NCBI GenBank assembly: GCA_023145275.1
Contig: JAGLEB010000086.1
Location: 1 to 7,766 of the forward strand
DNA from: Flavobacteriales bacterium
GTDB taxonomy: Bacteria; Bacteroidota; Bacteroidia; Flavobacteriales; JADGDT01
DNA: 7,766 nt
Reading direction: 5' to 3'
Of the stretch, positions 1 through 6,574 are shown one piece after another. Under the pieces are notes generated by a model. That model saw nothing but the letters and a program-made list of their open reading frames with translations, was not told the origin of the DNA and searched no databases. The stretch's first letter is position 1; every line of letters begins with the position of its first letter. The position numbers and the translations under genes were made by a program.

Positions 1-194
1 AATGCTCATAAAAACTTACTCACCGTATCTATGGATACGTCTGCGTTACTTTTTTCTGCGCTAAACCAATGCTAGCATACTTTACAGCTTTTCATAACGA
101 AACCACCTGCGGATTTAAGGTATAAGTAATTACGGGCATTTTTAATTTGTAGCTTAAAATGTAGACACTCCATTCCCATCAGTTTGATTTATTA
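1..194. other. Left-edge non-coding stretch, possible gene remnant or repeat
   Basis: I find no convincing gene here. All six frames are interrupted within short distances. The first 120 bases are about 39% G+C, higher than the AT-rich intergenic DNA elsewhere in the window. They contain a small hairpin (CGTATC at 24-29, GATACG at 34-39, four-base loop) and a direct repeat of CTGCG (41-45 and 56-60). On the minus strand a run of about 30 codons from an ATG at 86 (its A is at base 86) down to a stop near base 8 is broken by a TAG after seven codons, so it could be a decayed gene end or chance. The right part, 121-194, is AT-rich and featureless. It may be spacer, the tail of something outside the window, or a dispersed intergenic repeat; the sequence alone does not decide. 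Confidence 0.35.
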
Positions 195-226
195 TTGGTA
201 TTACTAGCTGATTATACTTACATTTG
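195..226 (+). promoter_or_regulatory. Bacteroidota-type promoter for the serine acetyltransferase gene
   Basis: TTG at 195-197 is followed after 21 bases by TACATTTG at 219-226, which fits the Bacteroidota housekeeping consensus of a -33 TTG and a -7 TAnnTTTG. Transcription would start near 233, giving a leader of roughly 28 bases before the ATG at 261. The spacing matches the promoter proposed for the S8 protease gene. Confidence 0.6.
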
Positions 227-260
227 ATAAAAGCGTGTAGTAATCTAAATATAGCAGAGG

Positions 261-1055
261 ATGTCTAAGTTTTATAAAATACTATTTGAAAATCACCAAA
301 GAATTGAAGAAAACCCTAACCTAGAAAAGGTAATAGAGCTATCTGATAGATTGTTACGATTATTGTTTCCCGAACGTTGTTCAAGAGAGTATTTAATGCA
401 GCGCGAACTAGAGCTAGAGTTTGAGGAAGTAAAGATTGAATTTATTCATCTTATTATAAAGGTGAAGCCATTCTTAAAAGAGCCATGCGACTTAACCGTT
501 GAAAAGTTTTTTAATAAGATACCTTCAATTTATCGTGAGATGAGGAAGGATGCTACAGCTATAATGAATAATGATCCAGCAGCAAACGACGAATTGGAAG
601 TTATAAAAACCTATCCTGGTTTTTATGCAATTGCAATTTTCAGACTGGCACATGAGCTTCATATGTTAAATGTACCTTATATTCCAAGGGTTTTAACCGA
701 AGGAGTTCACAGTAAAACAGGTATTGATATTCACCCTGGAGCTACAATAGGATCTAGTTTTTGTATAGATCATGGTACTGGAATAGTTATTGGTGAAACT
801 TGTGACATTGGCGATAATGTTAAGATATATCAGAATGTTACTTTAGGAGCTCTAAGCGTTGAAAAGAGCCTTTCTGATACAAAGCGTCACCCTACAATTA
901 AGAATAATGCTATAGTTTACTCTGGAGCAACTATTTTAGGAGGGAATACAGTTATTGGTGAAAATACGGTTGTTGGAGGAAATGTGTGGTTGACTCATAG
1001 CGTAGGCGATAATATGAAAGTTTATAATAGAAGCGAGGTGGTTATTAAGGAATGA
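261..1055 (+). CDS. cysE: Serine O-acetyltransferase
   Basis: This cytoplasmic enzyme transfers an acetyl group from acetyl-CoA to L-serine, making O-acetylserine for cysteine synthesis. The 264-residue protein has the family's layout: a helical N-terminal region (about 1-145) and a left-handed beta-helix of hexapeptide repeats (about 150-255). Key residues of the E. coli enzyme have counterparts: Asp105 in NNDPAAND, the GIDIHPG motif at 154-160, the catalytic Asp170-His171 pair in CIDHGTG, and Arg209-His210 in TKRHP. The C-terminus ends with YNRSEVVIKE instead of the usual GVPA turn and long tail. In E. coli that tail docks into O-acetylserine sulfhydrylase and ends in Ile, so classical cysteine synthase complex formation looks unlikely (inference). 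The ATG at 261 directly follows AGAGG and lies just downstream of a good promoter. No cysteine synthase gene is adjacent here; one could lie elsewhere. Family assignment is firm. Confidence 0.93.
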   Translation: MSKFYKILFENHQRIEENPNLEKVIELSDRLLRLLFPERCSREYLMQRELELEFEEVKIEFIHLIIKVKPFLKEPCDLTVEKFFNKIPSIYREMRKDATAIMNNDPAANDELEVIKTYPGFYAIAIFRLAHELHMLNVPYIPRVLTEGVHSKTGIDIHPGATIGSSFCIDHGTGIVIGETCDIGDNVKIYQNVTLGALSVEKSLSDTKRHPTIKNNAIVYSGATILGGNTVIGENTVVGGNVWLTHSVGDNMKVYNRSEVVIKE

Positions 1056-1134
1056 TTAGAATTGATAAATTGAAGTATGAAAAAGTTAGGATCACCTATC
1101 CACAAGACAGCTAATCAACTAGACATATCGCAGA

Positions 1135-1836
1135 ATGACGTACAAGAACATAAAAAATATATTTTTTGATTTAGATCATACCCTTTGGGATTTTGAGAAG
1201 AACTCAGAAGAGGCATTGAGTGAAATAATTGCTAAATGCCAGAAGAATTGTGAGTTTAATTTTTCTTTAGAGGAATTTCTAGATGTTTATAAACCATTAA
1301 ATGAGTTAATGTGGAAGCTTTACAGAGAAAATAAAATATCTAAAGAAGATTTGCGTATTCGAAGGTTTTCTGATGCTTTAAAAGAGTTGGGAGTTGTGAA
1401 TCTTAAATCTGCACAGTTTATAGCTGATGAATATGTAAGGATTTCTCCTAGAAAGACAAATTTGTTTCCTCATGCGATGGATGCTCTTGATTATTTGAGT
1501 AAAAAGTACAAGCTTCATATTATTACTAACGGTTTTGAAGAAATACAATTCACTAAGTTGAAGATGTCTAATATAGAGGTCTTTTTCGATGAGGTAATTA
1601 CATCTGAAGCCATAGGAGTAAAGAAGCCAGATCCTATAATATTTGAATTTGCCCTTGAAAAAGCTGGTGCATTAGCTCACGAAAGTATCATGGTTGGCGA
1701 TAATTACGAAGCAGATATACTAGGCGCTTTAAGTGCTAAAATACCTGCTATATATTTCAATATGGATCAGAAATTCGAGATGCATGAGAATGTGAAGCAA
1801 ATAACAAATTTGCGTCAGCTGATGGAGATTTTTTAA
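1135..1836 (+). CDS. YjjG-family HAD pyrimidine nucleotidase
   Basis: This is a cytoplasmic haloacid-dehalogenase-superfamily phosphatase of 233 residues. All four HAD motifs are visible: motif I DLDHTLWDF with the nucleophile Asp12 and acid/base Asp14, motif II ending at Thr131 (IITNG), the motif III lysine in GVKKPDP (Lys163 or Lys164), and motif IV VGDNYEAD with Asp189 and Asp194. A helical cap occupies about 20-105. The phrase FFDLDHTLWDF and the overall length are typical of YjjG/YfnB-type 5'-nucleotidases. E. coli YjjG dephosphorylates pyrimidine nucleoside monophosphates, including non-canonical ones; substrate here is inferred from the family only. The gene lies 79 bases after the acetyltransferase gene and 17 bases before the next gene, so it probably shares a transcript with the latter. 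No own promoter was recognised. A related sugar or glycolate phosphatase activity is the main alternative. Confidence 0.88.
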   Translation: MTYKNIKNIFFDLDHTLWDFEKNSEEALSEIIAKCQKNCEFNFSLEEFLDVYKPLNELMWKLYRENKISKEDLRIRRFSDALKELGVVNLKSAQFIADEYVRISPRKTNLFPHAMDALDYLSKKYKLHIITNGFEEIQFTKLKMSNIEVFFDEVITSEAIGVKKPDPIIFEFALEKAGALAHESIMVGDNYEADILGALSAKIPAIYFNMDQKFEMHENVKQITNLRQLMEIF

Positions 1837-1853
1837 TTCAAACTTATACAAGG

Positions 1854-2579
1854 ATGAATATAACAGAAATAATAAATCCCAAAAACAGAAACGTAATTGC
1901 TTGGTATCCGAGCTCGGGTTTAGATTTTAGAGATTTACTAGTACTTGGACAGAAGAAATTTATCTATGATAATAATGCTTTTGCAAACGAATTATTAGAA
2001 TTCGAAATTATTCCCGATTTATTTATTCATAACGATTCAGCCTATAATGTTGATAATTGGCCTTTGTTAAACAGTGGGATTGTTTTTTCGGATGATGATT
2101 CTGAATATGCAATATTGTCTACTAATAATGTGTTTGATGATGATAGGGTAGTGGCAAAATATTTATCAATTAGGATAGATCACAAGCTTTTAAATAAAAG
2201 TACTAATCAAAAACTACTTTTTGTTTTCTCAGATAATCTATTATTTTTCACTGACTATGTTTTGAAGCTTAATTTAACTATAGATTTTTTGATAAATATA
2301 CGCGATGGTTTTTCCGAAAATGGTGGAGCAGATTATTCTATGAAATTCTTAGAGTTTTTTCTCGGAAAAATGAATACTAAATTTATTATTTCAGATAATT
2401 TTGGTAGAGAATATATTGAAAATGAGGACTTGTTAAGTAATAAAGTTATCCGAGAAGCATTTCATTCAACTAGCAATCATCATGTTGTACTCCAAGGTGT
2501 AAAAGAGATTAATTGGAGTGAATTTGGCGTATTTCAGGGAGATGCTTTTTTAATTAAAATTCATCGTTTCGGGAGCTAA
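1854..2579 (+). CDS. Conserved protein of unknown function
   Basis: I do not recognise a characterised family. The 241-residue product has no signal peptide and no membrane segment, so it is probably cytoplasmic. Notable stretches are an N-terminal IAWYPSSGLDFRDLLVL block (15-31), PDLFIHNDSAY (54-64), two acidic clusters (FSDDDSE near 78-84 and FDDDR near 104-108), DGFSENGGADY (151-161) and a C-terminal EFGVFQGDAFLI block (223-234). The YPSSG.DFR block looks like the sort of conserved motif that marks a structural or active-site loop. I have an impression of similar hypothetical proteins in Bacteroidota but cannot name the family. The ATG at 1854 directly follows AAGG, and the gene starts 17 bases after the nucleotidase stop, suggesting co-transcription. 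Codon and base use look like the neighbours', so there is no sign of recent transfer. Confidence 0.75.
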   Translation: MNITEIINPKNRNVIAWYPSSGLDFRDLLVLGQKKFIYDNNAFANELLEFEIIPDLFIHNDSAYNVDNWPLLNSGIVFSDDDSEYAILSTNNVFDDDRVVAKYLSIRIDHKLLNKSTNQKLLFVFSDNLLFFTDYVLKLNLTIDFLINIRDGFSENGGADYSMKFLEFFLGKMNTKFIISDNFGREYIENEDLLSNKVIREAFHSTSNHHVVLQGVKEINWSEFGVFQGDAFLIKIHRFGS

Positions 2580-2584
2580 GTTAT

Positions 2585-2617
2585 TTTGTTCTATCGATAT
2601 TGTTTTTTGTAAATTTG
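2585..2617 (+). promoter_or_regulatory. Bacteroidota-type promoter for the S8 protease gene
   Basis: TTTG at 2585-2588 is followed after 21 bases by TAAATTTG at 2610-2617, a full match to the -7 element TAnnTTTG. The predicted transcription start is near 2624, about 19 bases before the TTG start at 2643. It lies in the 63-base gap after the unknown gene, so the protease is likely transcribed on its own. Confidence 0.65.
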
Positions 2618-2642
2618 GACCAATAATCTAAAATATATTACT

Positions 2643-4250
2643 TTGAAAAAAATATTTGCCTTACTTCTAATTGTTTCATTTTTTAATCTTAATGGACAGG
2701 TTAGATATGCTGTGGAACTAATTGATAAATCAAATGAAAGAGTTAATGAGTATATTCAATCACCAAAAAAAATGCTTTCACAGAAGGCACTTGATCGACG
2801 TGAATCATTAAATATATCACTAGATGCAAAAGATGTTCCAATTGATCATATATTATTTGAAGATATCTCAAAAACAGGCGCTATAGTTCTATCGTCTTCA
2901 AAATGGCTAAACACTATTTTTATTGATGCCGATGATAATCAAATTCTTGAAGTTGAGAAATTAGCTTTTGTAAAAAGTATTTATATTCTTGAGAAAACTA
3001 TCTTGTTAAAAGATGTAAAGTCTGAACCTGTTGGATTAATGAAGTCGCTAGATAGTAAGTATGGTTATTCCGAAGACTTTATTAAGCAGATTAAAATAGA
3101 TTATGTTCACGATAGGGGATATAATGGCGATGGTGTTGAAATTGCAGTATTAGATGCAGGTTTCATAGGTGTTGATACAAATGATGCTTTCAAGGAAATT
3201 CGTGATAGAGGTGCAATATTGGGGACTTATAATTTTGTAGATAATTCAGACGATGTTTATAAAGATCACTATCACGGCAGTATGGTGTTGAGTACTATGG
3301 GTGTTAACGATCTAGGTACCTACGTAGGGAGTGCTTTTGGGGCTAAGTTTTGGTTGTTCTTAACTGAAGATATTTCAAGTGAGACTCCAATGGAAGAGTT
3401 TAATTGGATTGAGGCAGCTGAATTTTCCGATAGTATTGGTGTAGATATAATAAACACTTCGCTGGGCTATAATCTGTTTGATGATCCATACTCTTCATAT
3501 ACTCAAGATGATTTAGATGGGAAAACATCTTATGTTTCAAGAGGTGCAGAGATATGCGCTAGTAGAGGTATTCTCGTAGTTGTTAGTGCAGGCAACGAAG
3601 GTAAAGATGGTAATAGTTGGAAATCTATTATGATGCCTTCTGACGCAATTAATGTTCTTTGTATTGGCGCCGTAGATGCTTCGGGATTTGCAGGCAATTT
3701 TTCGTCTTACGGACCTAGTTCTGATGATAGGGTGAAACCTGATGTCGCAGCAATGGGAGTTGCAGTTCCTGTTTATAACGAATATGGAAAACTGAAAACA
3801 GTTAATGGTACTTCATTCTCTTCACCTATCACAGCAGGAAGTTTGGCTTGTTTGCGACAGGCATTTCCAAAAATGTCAGTTGCTGATATTATTGAGGCAC
3901 TACATGAAACGGCTAGTATTTATGATATGCCAGACGATAGGCTGGGCTATGGTATTGCTAATTTTAGAGAGTTATTTCTTAAACTTGAAATGCAGTTGAG
4001 CTTGGATGAAATTTCTCTAGATCGTTTGTCGATCTTTCCCAATCCAGTTATCGATGTATTAAAGGTTAAGGGAATTGATGATGAAACATATCATTTTTCG
4101 CTAATAAATAGTTCAGGGAAAAAAGTGTTTTCCGGGTTTGGTAACTTCAATAGAGGAGTTGATATGTCTGAGCTTTTAGGTGGGGTCTATCAAATAGTAA
4201 TTACAGACGATAATAAAGAGTTAACACTGTCATTCATTAAAACCTTATAG
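2643..4250 (+). CDS. Secreted subtilisin-like (S8) serine protease with type IX sorting domain
   Basis: This is a predicted exported peptidase of 535 residues. The start is a TTG: it gives a textbook signal peptide (KKIFALLLIVSFFNLNGQ, cleavage near 18-20) and sits just behind a good promoter. Residues about 21-150 form a propeptide-like N-terminal region. The S8 catalytic domain spans about 155-445, with Asp171 in VLDAGF, His211 in YHGSMV, the oxyanion Asn318 in VVSAGNEG and the nucleophile Ser391 in NGTSFSSP. The motifs around Asp and His are atypical: DAG replaces the common DTG/DSG, and HGSMV the common HGTHV. From about 462 comes a Por/type IX secretion C-terminal sorting domain, beginning SIFPNPVIDVLKVKG and ending GGVYQIVITDDNKELTLSFIKTL-like strands. 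The protein would cross the inner membrane by Sec and the outer membrane by type IX secretion. Its substrate is unknown. Family call is firm. Confidence 0.92.
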   Translation: MKKIFALLLIVSFFNLNGQVRYAVELIDKSNERVNEYIQSPKKMLSQKALDRRESLNISLDAKDVPIDHILFEDISKTGAIVLSSSKWLNTIFIDADDNQILEVEKLAFVKSIYILEKTILLKDVKSEPVGLMKSLDSKYGYSEDFIKQIKIDYVHDRGYNGDGVEIAVLDAGFIGVDTNDAFKEIRDRGAILGTYNFVDNSDDVYKDHYHGSMVLSTMGVNDLGTYVGSAFGAKFWLFLTEDISSETPMEEFNWIEAAEFSDSIGVDIINTSLGYNLFDDPYSSYTQDDLDGKTSYVSRGAEICASRGILVVVSAGNEGKDGNSWKSIMMPSDAINVLCIGAVDASGFAGNFSSYGPSSDDRVKPDVAAMGVAVPVYNEYGKLKTVNGTSFSSPITAGSLACLRQAFPKMSVADIIEALHETASIYDMPDDRLGYGIANFRELFLKLEMQLSLDEISLDRLSIFPNPVIDVLKVKGIDDETYHFSLINSSGKKVFSGFGNFNRGVDMSELLGGVYQIVITDDNKELTLSFIKTL

Positions 4251-4331
4251 ATTAGCTGAGAGTGAGCAACTTTTTTACCTTTTATGAGATTTCTACTTAG
4301 TGATTGCAAAAACTGATCTATTAAAAGTAAA

Positions 4332-5282
4332 ATGAAACTGATGAAAAATAGAATTACAGATTTATTCAATATAAAATATCCTATTATTCAAGGTGGAATG
4401 ATATGGGTTTCTGGTTGGAAATTAGCTTCTGCCGTTAGTAATGCAGGTGGGCTTGGCCTTTTAGGGGCTGGTTCAATGTCGCCTGATGTATTACGAGAAC
4501 ATATACTTAAGTGTAAGAAAGCCACAGATAAACCTTTTGGTGTAAATGTTCCGATGCTGTATTCTCATATAGAAGAGATAATGGATGTAATTGTAGAAGA
4601 AGAAGTGAAAATTGTATTTACTTCTGCAGGAAATCCTAGTGTATGGACTACTAGATTGAAAGATAAAGGTATAACTGTAGTCCATGTTGTTTCTAATTTG
4701 AGGTTTGCAATTAAATCTCAGAATGCTGGAGTAGATGCTATTGTTGCTGAAGGATTTGAGGCAGGTGGGCATAATGGTAGAGAAGAGACTACTAGTATTG
4801 TGCTTGTACCTACCTTAAAAGAACAGATTACTGTACCGATAATTGCAGCTGGAGGAATTTACAGTGGCAAGTCAATGTTGGCAATGATGATATTGGGAGC
4901 CGAAGGAGTTCAAATTGGTTCTAGATTTGCAGTGGCAGTAGAATCATCTGCACATGAAAACTATAAAAAGGAAGTATTAAATGCTGGAGATGGTGATACT
5001 TACTTAACTTTGAAAGAGTTTGCTCCAGTTAGGCTACTAAAGAATGACTTTTTCAAGGAATTGATGCTTAAATATGAGAATAATGCCACTAGGTCCGAAT
5101 TATCTGAATTGTTAGGTAGAGGAAGATCCAAAAAAGGTATGTTCGAAGGAATCGTCGATGAAGGTGAGTTAGAAATAGGTCAAGTATCAAGTTTAATCAA
5201 TCAAATAGTTTCCTCTAAGGAAATAATTAATGATATTGTTCATGAATATAATGATGCCATAAAACTACAAATTCAACTATAA
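4332..5282 (+). CDS. Nitronate monooxygenase / FabK-like FMN oxidoreductase
   Basis: This is a 316-residue TIM-barrel flavoprotein of the 2-nitropropane dioxygenase/FabK family. Visible family marks are KYPIIQGGM (15-23) and VSNAGGLGLLGAG (35-47) at the N-terminal end of the barrel, KPFGVNVPML (67-76), EGFEAGGHNG (140-149) with the conserved His147, the phosphate-binding AAGGI (182-186) and GVQIGSRF (192-199). EAGGH followed by G, and the general run of the sequence, resemble FabK, the FMN- and NAD(P)H-dependent enoyl-ACP reductase of pneumococcus. Bacteroidota members are usually labelled nitronate monooxygenase, which oxidises toxic alkyl nitronates; the two roles cannot be told apart here. 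A second in-frame ATG at 4341 (Met4) is an equally good start, since neither has a clear ribosome site. The gene stands alone, 81 bases after the protease and 149 bases before the next gene, and I recognise no good promoter in front of it. Confidence 0.87.
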   Translation: MKLMKNRITDLFNIKYPIIQGGMIWVSGWKLASAVSNAGGLGLLGAGSMSPDVLREHILKCKKATDKPFGVNVPMLYSHIEEIMDVIVEEEVKIVFTSAGNPSVWTTRLKDKGITVVHVVSNLRFAIKSQNAGVDAIVAEGFEAGGHNGREETTSIVLVPTLKEQITVPIIAAGGIYSGKSMLAMMILGAEGVQIGSRFAVAVESSAHENYKKEVLNAGDGDTYLTLKEFAPVRLLKNDFFKELMLKYENNATRSELSELLGRGRSKKGMFEGIVDEGELEIGQVSSLINQIVSSKEIINDIVHEYNDAIKLQIQL

Positions 5283-5310
5283 ATTGGTGTTTTTCATCCT
5301 TAAACTTCTG

Positions 5311-5346
5311 TTTTTTATCATTTTATATCATTATTAAGATAAAAAA
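5311..5346. repeat. AT-rich inverted repeat, possible weak terminator
   Basis: TTTTTTATC at 5311-5319 is the exact complement of GATAAAAAA at 5338-5346, with an 18-base loop. It lies shortly after the oxidoreductase stop. The stem is almost all A-T and no longer U-tract follows than TTTT, so it could be a weak terminator, a transcript end structure or chance in AT-rich DNA. Confidence 0.25.
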
Positions 5347-5348
5347 AT

Positions 5349-5378
5349 TTTGCATGTAGAAATATTGTCGTATTTTTA
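5349..5378 (+). promoter_or_regulatory. Possible promoter for the small envelope-protein cluster
   Basis: TTTG at 5349-5352 is followed after 18 bases by TATTTTTA at 5371-5378, which matches the Bacteroidota -7 element TAnnTTTG except for the last base. This would leave a leader of about 47 bases before the ATG at 5432. The 149-base gap and the change of gene content make a promoter here likely, but this exact placement is uncertain. Confidence 0.3.
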
Positions 5379-5431
5379 ATGTAGTAAAGTCATAAAATAA
5401 TAGATTTATTAACAATAAAATAATAGAAAAG

Positions 5432-5803
5432 ATGTCAAAGAGCACAAATTTGCTAGCAGGTATTATCCTAGGTAGTGTTGTAGGAGCTGGAATAGGTTTA
5501 TTAATTGCTCCAAGTTCAGGAGAAGAAACAAGGAATAAAATTAAAGGAAAAGCTGGAGATTATAAAAAGATGATGGATGATAAGTTATCTGAGTTTGATG
5601 ATGACTTTTTAGATGATTTGAAGGATAAGTTCGAAGATGTTAAAAAAAGCTCTTCTGTTGAATATGATAAAGTTGCTCAGAAAGTAAAAGACTTAGAAAA
5701 AGAGATTTCGAGCAAGATTGCTAGCTTGAGAAAGCAAAAGGATGAGCTAGTTGATGAAATCGAAGAGTTAGTTGAGGAGGCTGAAGAAACAAAAACTGCA
5801 TAG
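5432..5803 (+). CDS. YtxH-domain membrane-anchored coiled-coil protein
   Basis: This is a 123-residue protein with one glycine-rich N-terminal membrane segment (about 7-26, rich in GxxxG-like spacing: LAGIILGSVVGAGIGLLIA) followed directly by APSSGEETR (26-34), the hallmark of the YtxH family. The rest is highly charged and helical, with a predicted coiled coil from about 60 to 120 made of K/E/D-rich repeats and an acidic C-terminus. It is probably anchored in the inner membrane with the coiled coil in the cytoplasm. B. subtilis YtxH is a general-stress protein; its molecular role is not known. The gene opens a three-gene cluster: its stop is 9 bases before the next start. The first ATG, following GAAAAG, puts the membrane segment at the very N-terminus as expected. 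Confidence 0.85.
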   Translation: MSKSTNLLAGIILGSVVGAGIGLLIAPSSGEETRNKIKGKAGDYKKMMDDKLSEFDDDFLDDLKDKFEDVKKSSSVEYDKVAQKVKDLEKEISSKIASLRKQKDELVDEIEELVEEAEETKTA

Positions 5804-5812
5804 CATAAGTTT

Positions 5813-6136
5813 ATGATTGGTATTATTAAAGAATATTTAGAGAAACGTGTTCAACTTGTAAAAGTAGATTTAGTAATAATTTTTGCTAAAGCAACTTCAG
5901 GCATTGTTAATTCATTGCTACTATTTATGTTGGGGATGATTATACTATTAATGTTTAGTTTTGCTTTAGCGCTTTGGATAGGTAAAGTGTTAGATGAGTT
6001 ATCACTAGGCTTTGTTATTATTGGCCTTTTCTATCTTTTACTATTTGTTATTTATGCATTTATTAGTAAAAATAAGGTTGAGCTGAAGATTAAAGATCAA
6101 ATAGTAAAAGCAGTAATGTCATCAGGTAAATTATAA
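5813..6136 (+). CDS. Two-helix membrane protein, holin superfamily III / YqjE (DUF1469)-like
   Basis: The 107-residue protein has an amphipathic N-terminal segment (about 1-28, EYLEKRVQLVKVDL) and two hydrophobic helices at about 31-56 and 65-84, then a charged C-terminal tail (KNKVELKIKDQIVKAV). This layout fits the phage holin superfamily III/YqjE (DUF1469) group of small bacterial inner-membrane proteins. Despite the family name there is no lysis or phage gene nearby, so a holin role is not supported. The gene starts 9 bases after the YtxH-domain gene and ends 25 bases before the next one, so the three are very likely one operon. YqjE in E. coli sits beside YqjD, a one-helix coiled-coil protein, which gives a similar arrangement. 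Function is inferred from context only; the family call rests on topology rather than on strong motifs. Confidence 0.75.
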   Translation: MIGIIKEYLEKRVQLVKVDLVIIFAKATSGIVNSLLLFMLGMIILLMFSFALALWIGKVLDELSLGFVIIGLFYLLLFVIYAFISKNKVELKIKDQIVKAVMSSGKL

Positions 6137-6161
6137 CAATTGAATTAGTGATTCTAATAAA

Positions 6162-6494
6162 ATGGCAAAGAAAAAGGTAACATACAAAGAACTGATTAAT
6201 ACAAAACGGCAGTTGAGAAAAGACATCTCATCTTTAGAGGGTCGGATTACCGATAATAAGCTAGTAAGTGTCTTAGATCTTGTAATGGGGAGGGGACCTT
6301 CTAAGAAATCTGCTCTTGGGGGGATGAATTTTTCTAAATTAACAAATTTTGGAAAAAGCCCTATCTTTAGTTTGGCAAGTTCTTTTTTACTTTATAATAA
6401 AAGGTTTAGAAAGTATGTTATTGCATTTTTTGTTCTTAAAGAGGCTGCTCCTTATGTTATTACTAGAGTTAAGGACATAGTCAATAAGAGTTAA
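6162..6494 (+). CDS. Small basic protein of unknown function
   Basis: I do not recognise a named family. The 110-residue product is strongly basic, with a lysine/arginine-rich N-terminus (MAKKKVTYKE, KRQLRKDIS) that may form a short helix to about residue 30. A glycine- and serine-containing linker follows (about 43-66). Two moderately hydrophobic stretches at about 67-78 and 85-101 are separated by NKRFRK, so a membrane-associated or hairpin-like C-terminal half is possible. It is the last gene of the cluster, 25 bases after the two-helix gene, and is followed 40 bases later by a strong terminator. Its place matches that of the small basic yqjK in the E. coli yqjDEK cluster, but I see no sequence similarity that would prove homology. 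The gene is real on the basis of position, codon use and length. Confidence 0.72.
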   Translation: MAKKKVTYKELINTKRQLRKDISSLEGRITDNKLVSVLDLVMGRGPSKKSALGGMNFSKLTNFGKSPIFSLASSFLLYNKRFRKYVIAFFVLKEAAPYVITRVKDIVNKS

Positions 6495-6533
6495 TGATAT
6501 CAACATAGAAGTTGAAAGTAATACTAATAAAAG

Positions 6534-6566
6534 AAGCTTGGGTTGTTTATATCCAAGCTTTTTTTT
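6534..6566 (+). terminator. Intrinsic terminator of the small envelope-protein cluster
   Basis: AAGCTTGG at 6534-6541 pairs exactly with CCAAGCTT at 6553-6560, and eight T residues run from 6559 to 6566. The stem can grow by a G-U and a T-A pair, leaving a seven-base loop. It begins 40 bases after the stop at 6494. The A-rich stretch on its left side (AATAAAAG) may let it also work in the opposite direction for the convergent gene on the right. Confidence 0.85.
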
Positions 6567-6574
6567 GCTTTATC

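Noticed and set aside
1077..1169. A 30-codon ORF between the acetyltransferase and nucleotidase genes, starting MKKLGSPIHK.
   Set aside because: It runs into the nucleotidase gene in another frame past the HAD motif I region, has no ribosome site and no recognisable motif; chance is the simpler reading.
3805..3999. A 64-codon + strand ORF inside the protease gene.
   Set aside because: It overlaps the catalytic serine region of a well-supported gene in another frame and has no family features.
4251..4331. A terminator or promoter between the protease and oxidoreductase genes.
   Set aside because: There is a T6 run at 4271-4276, but the preceding bases form no more than a 3-4 bp stem, and no TAnnTTTG element with a TTG upstream was found.
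4491..4772. A 93-codon minus-strand ORF inside the oxidoreductase gene.
   Set aside because: It is antisense to a well-supported flavoprotein gene, and its Phe/Tyr/Ser-rich composition is what an AT-rich antisense frame gives.
5813..6136. A phage lysis module suggested by the holin-like two-helix protein.
   Set aside because: There is no endolysin, spanin or structural phage gene nearby, and such proteins are common as chromosomal YqjE-like envelope proteins.
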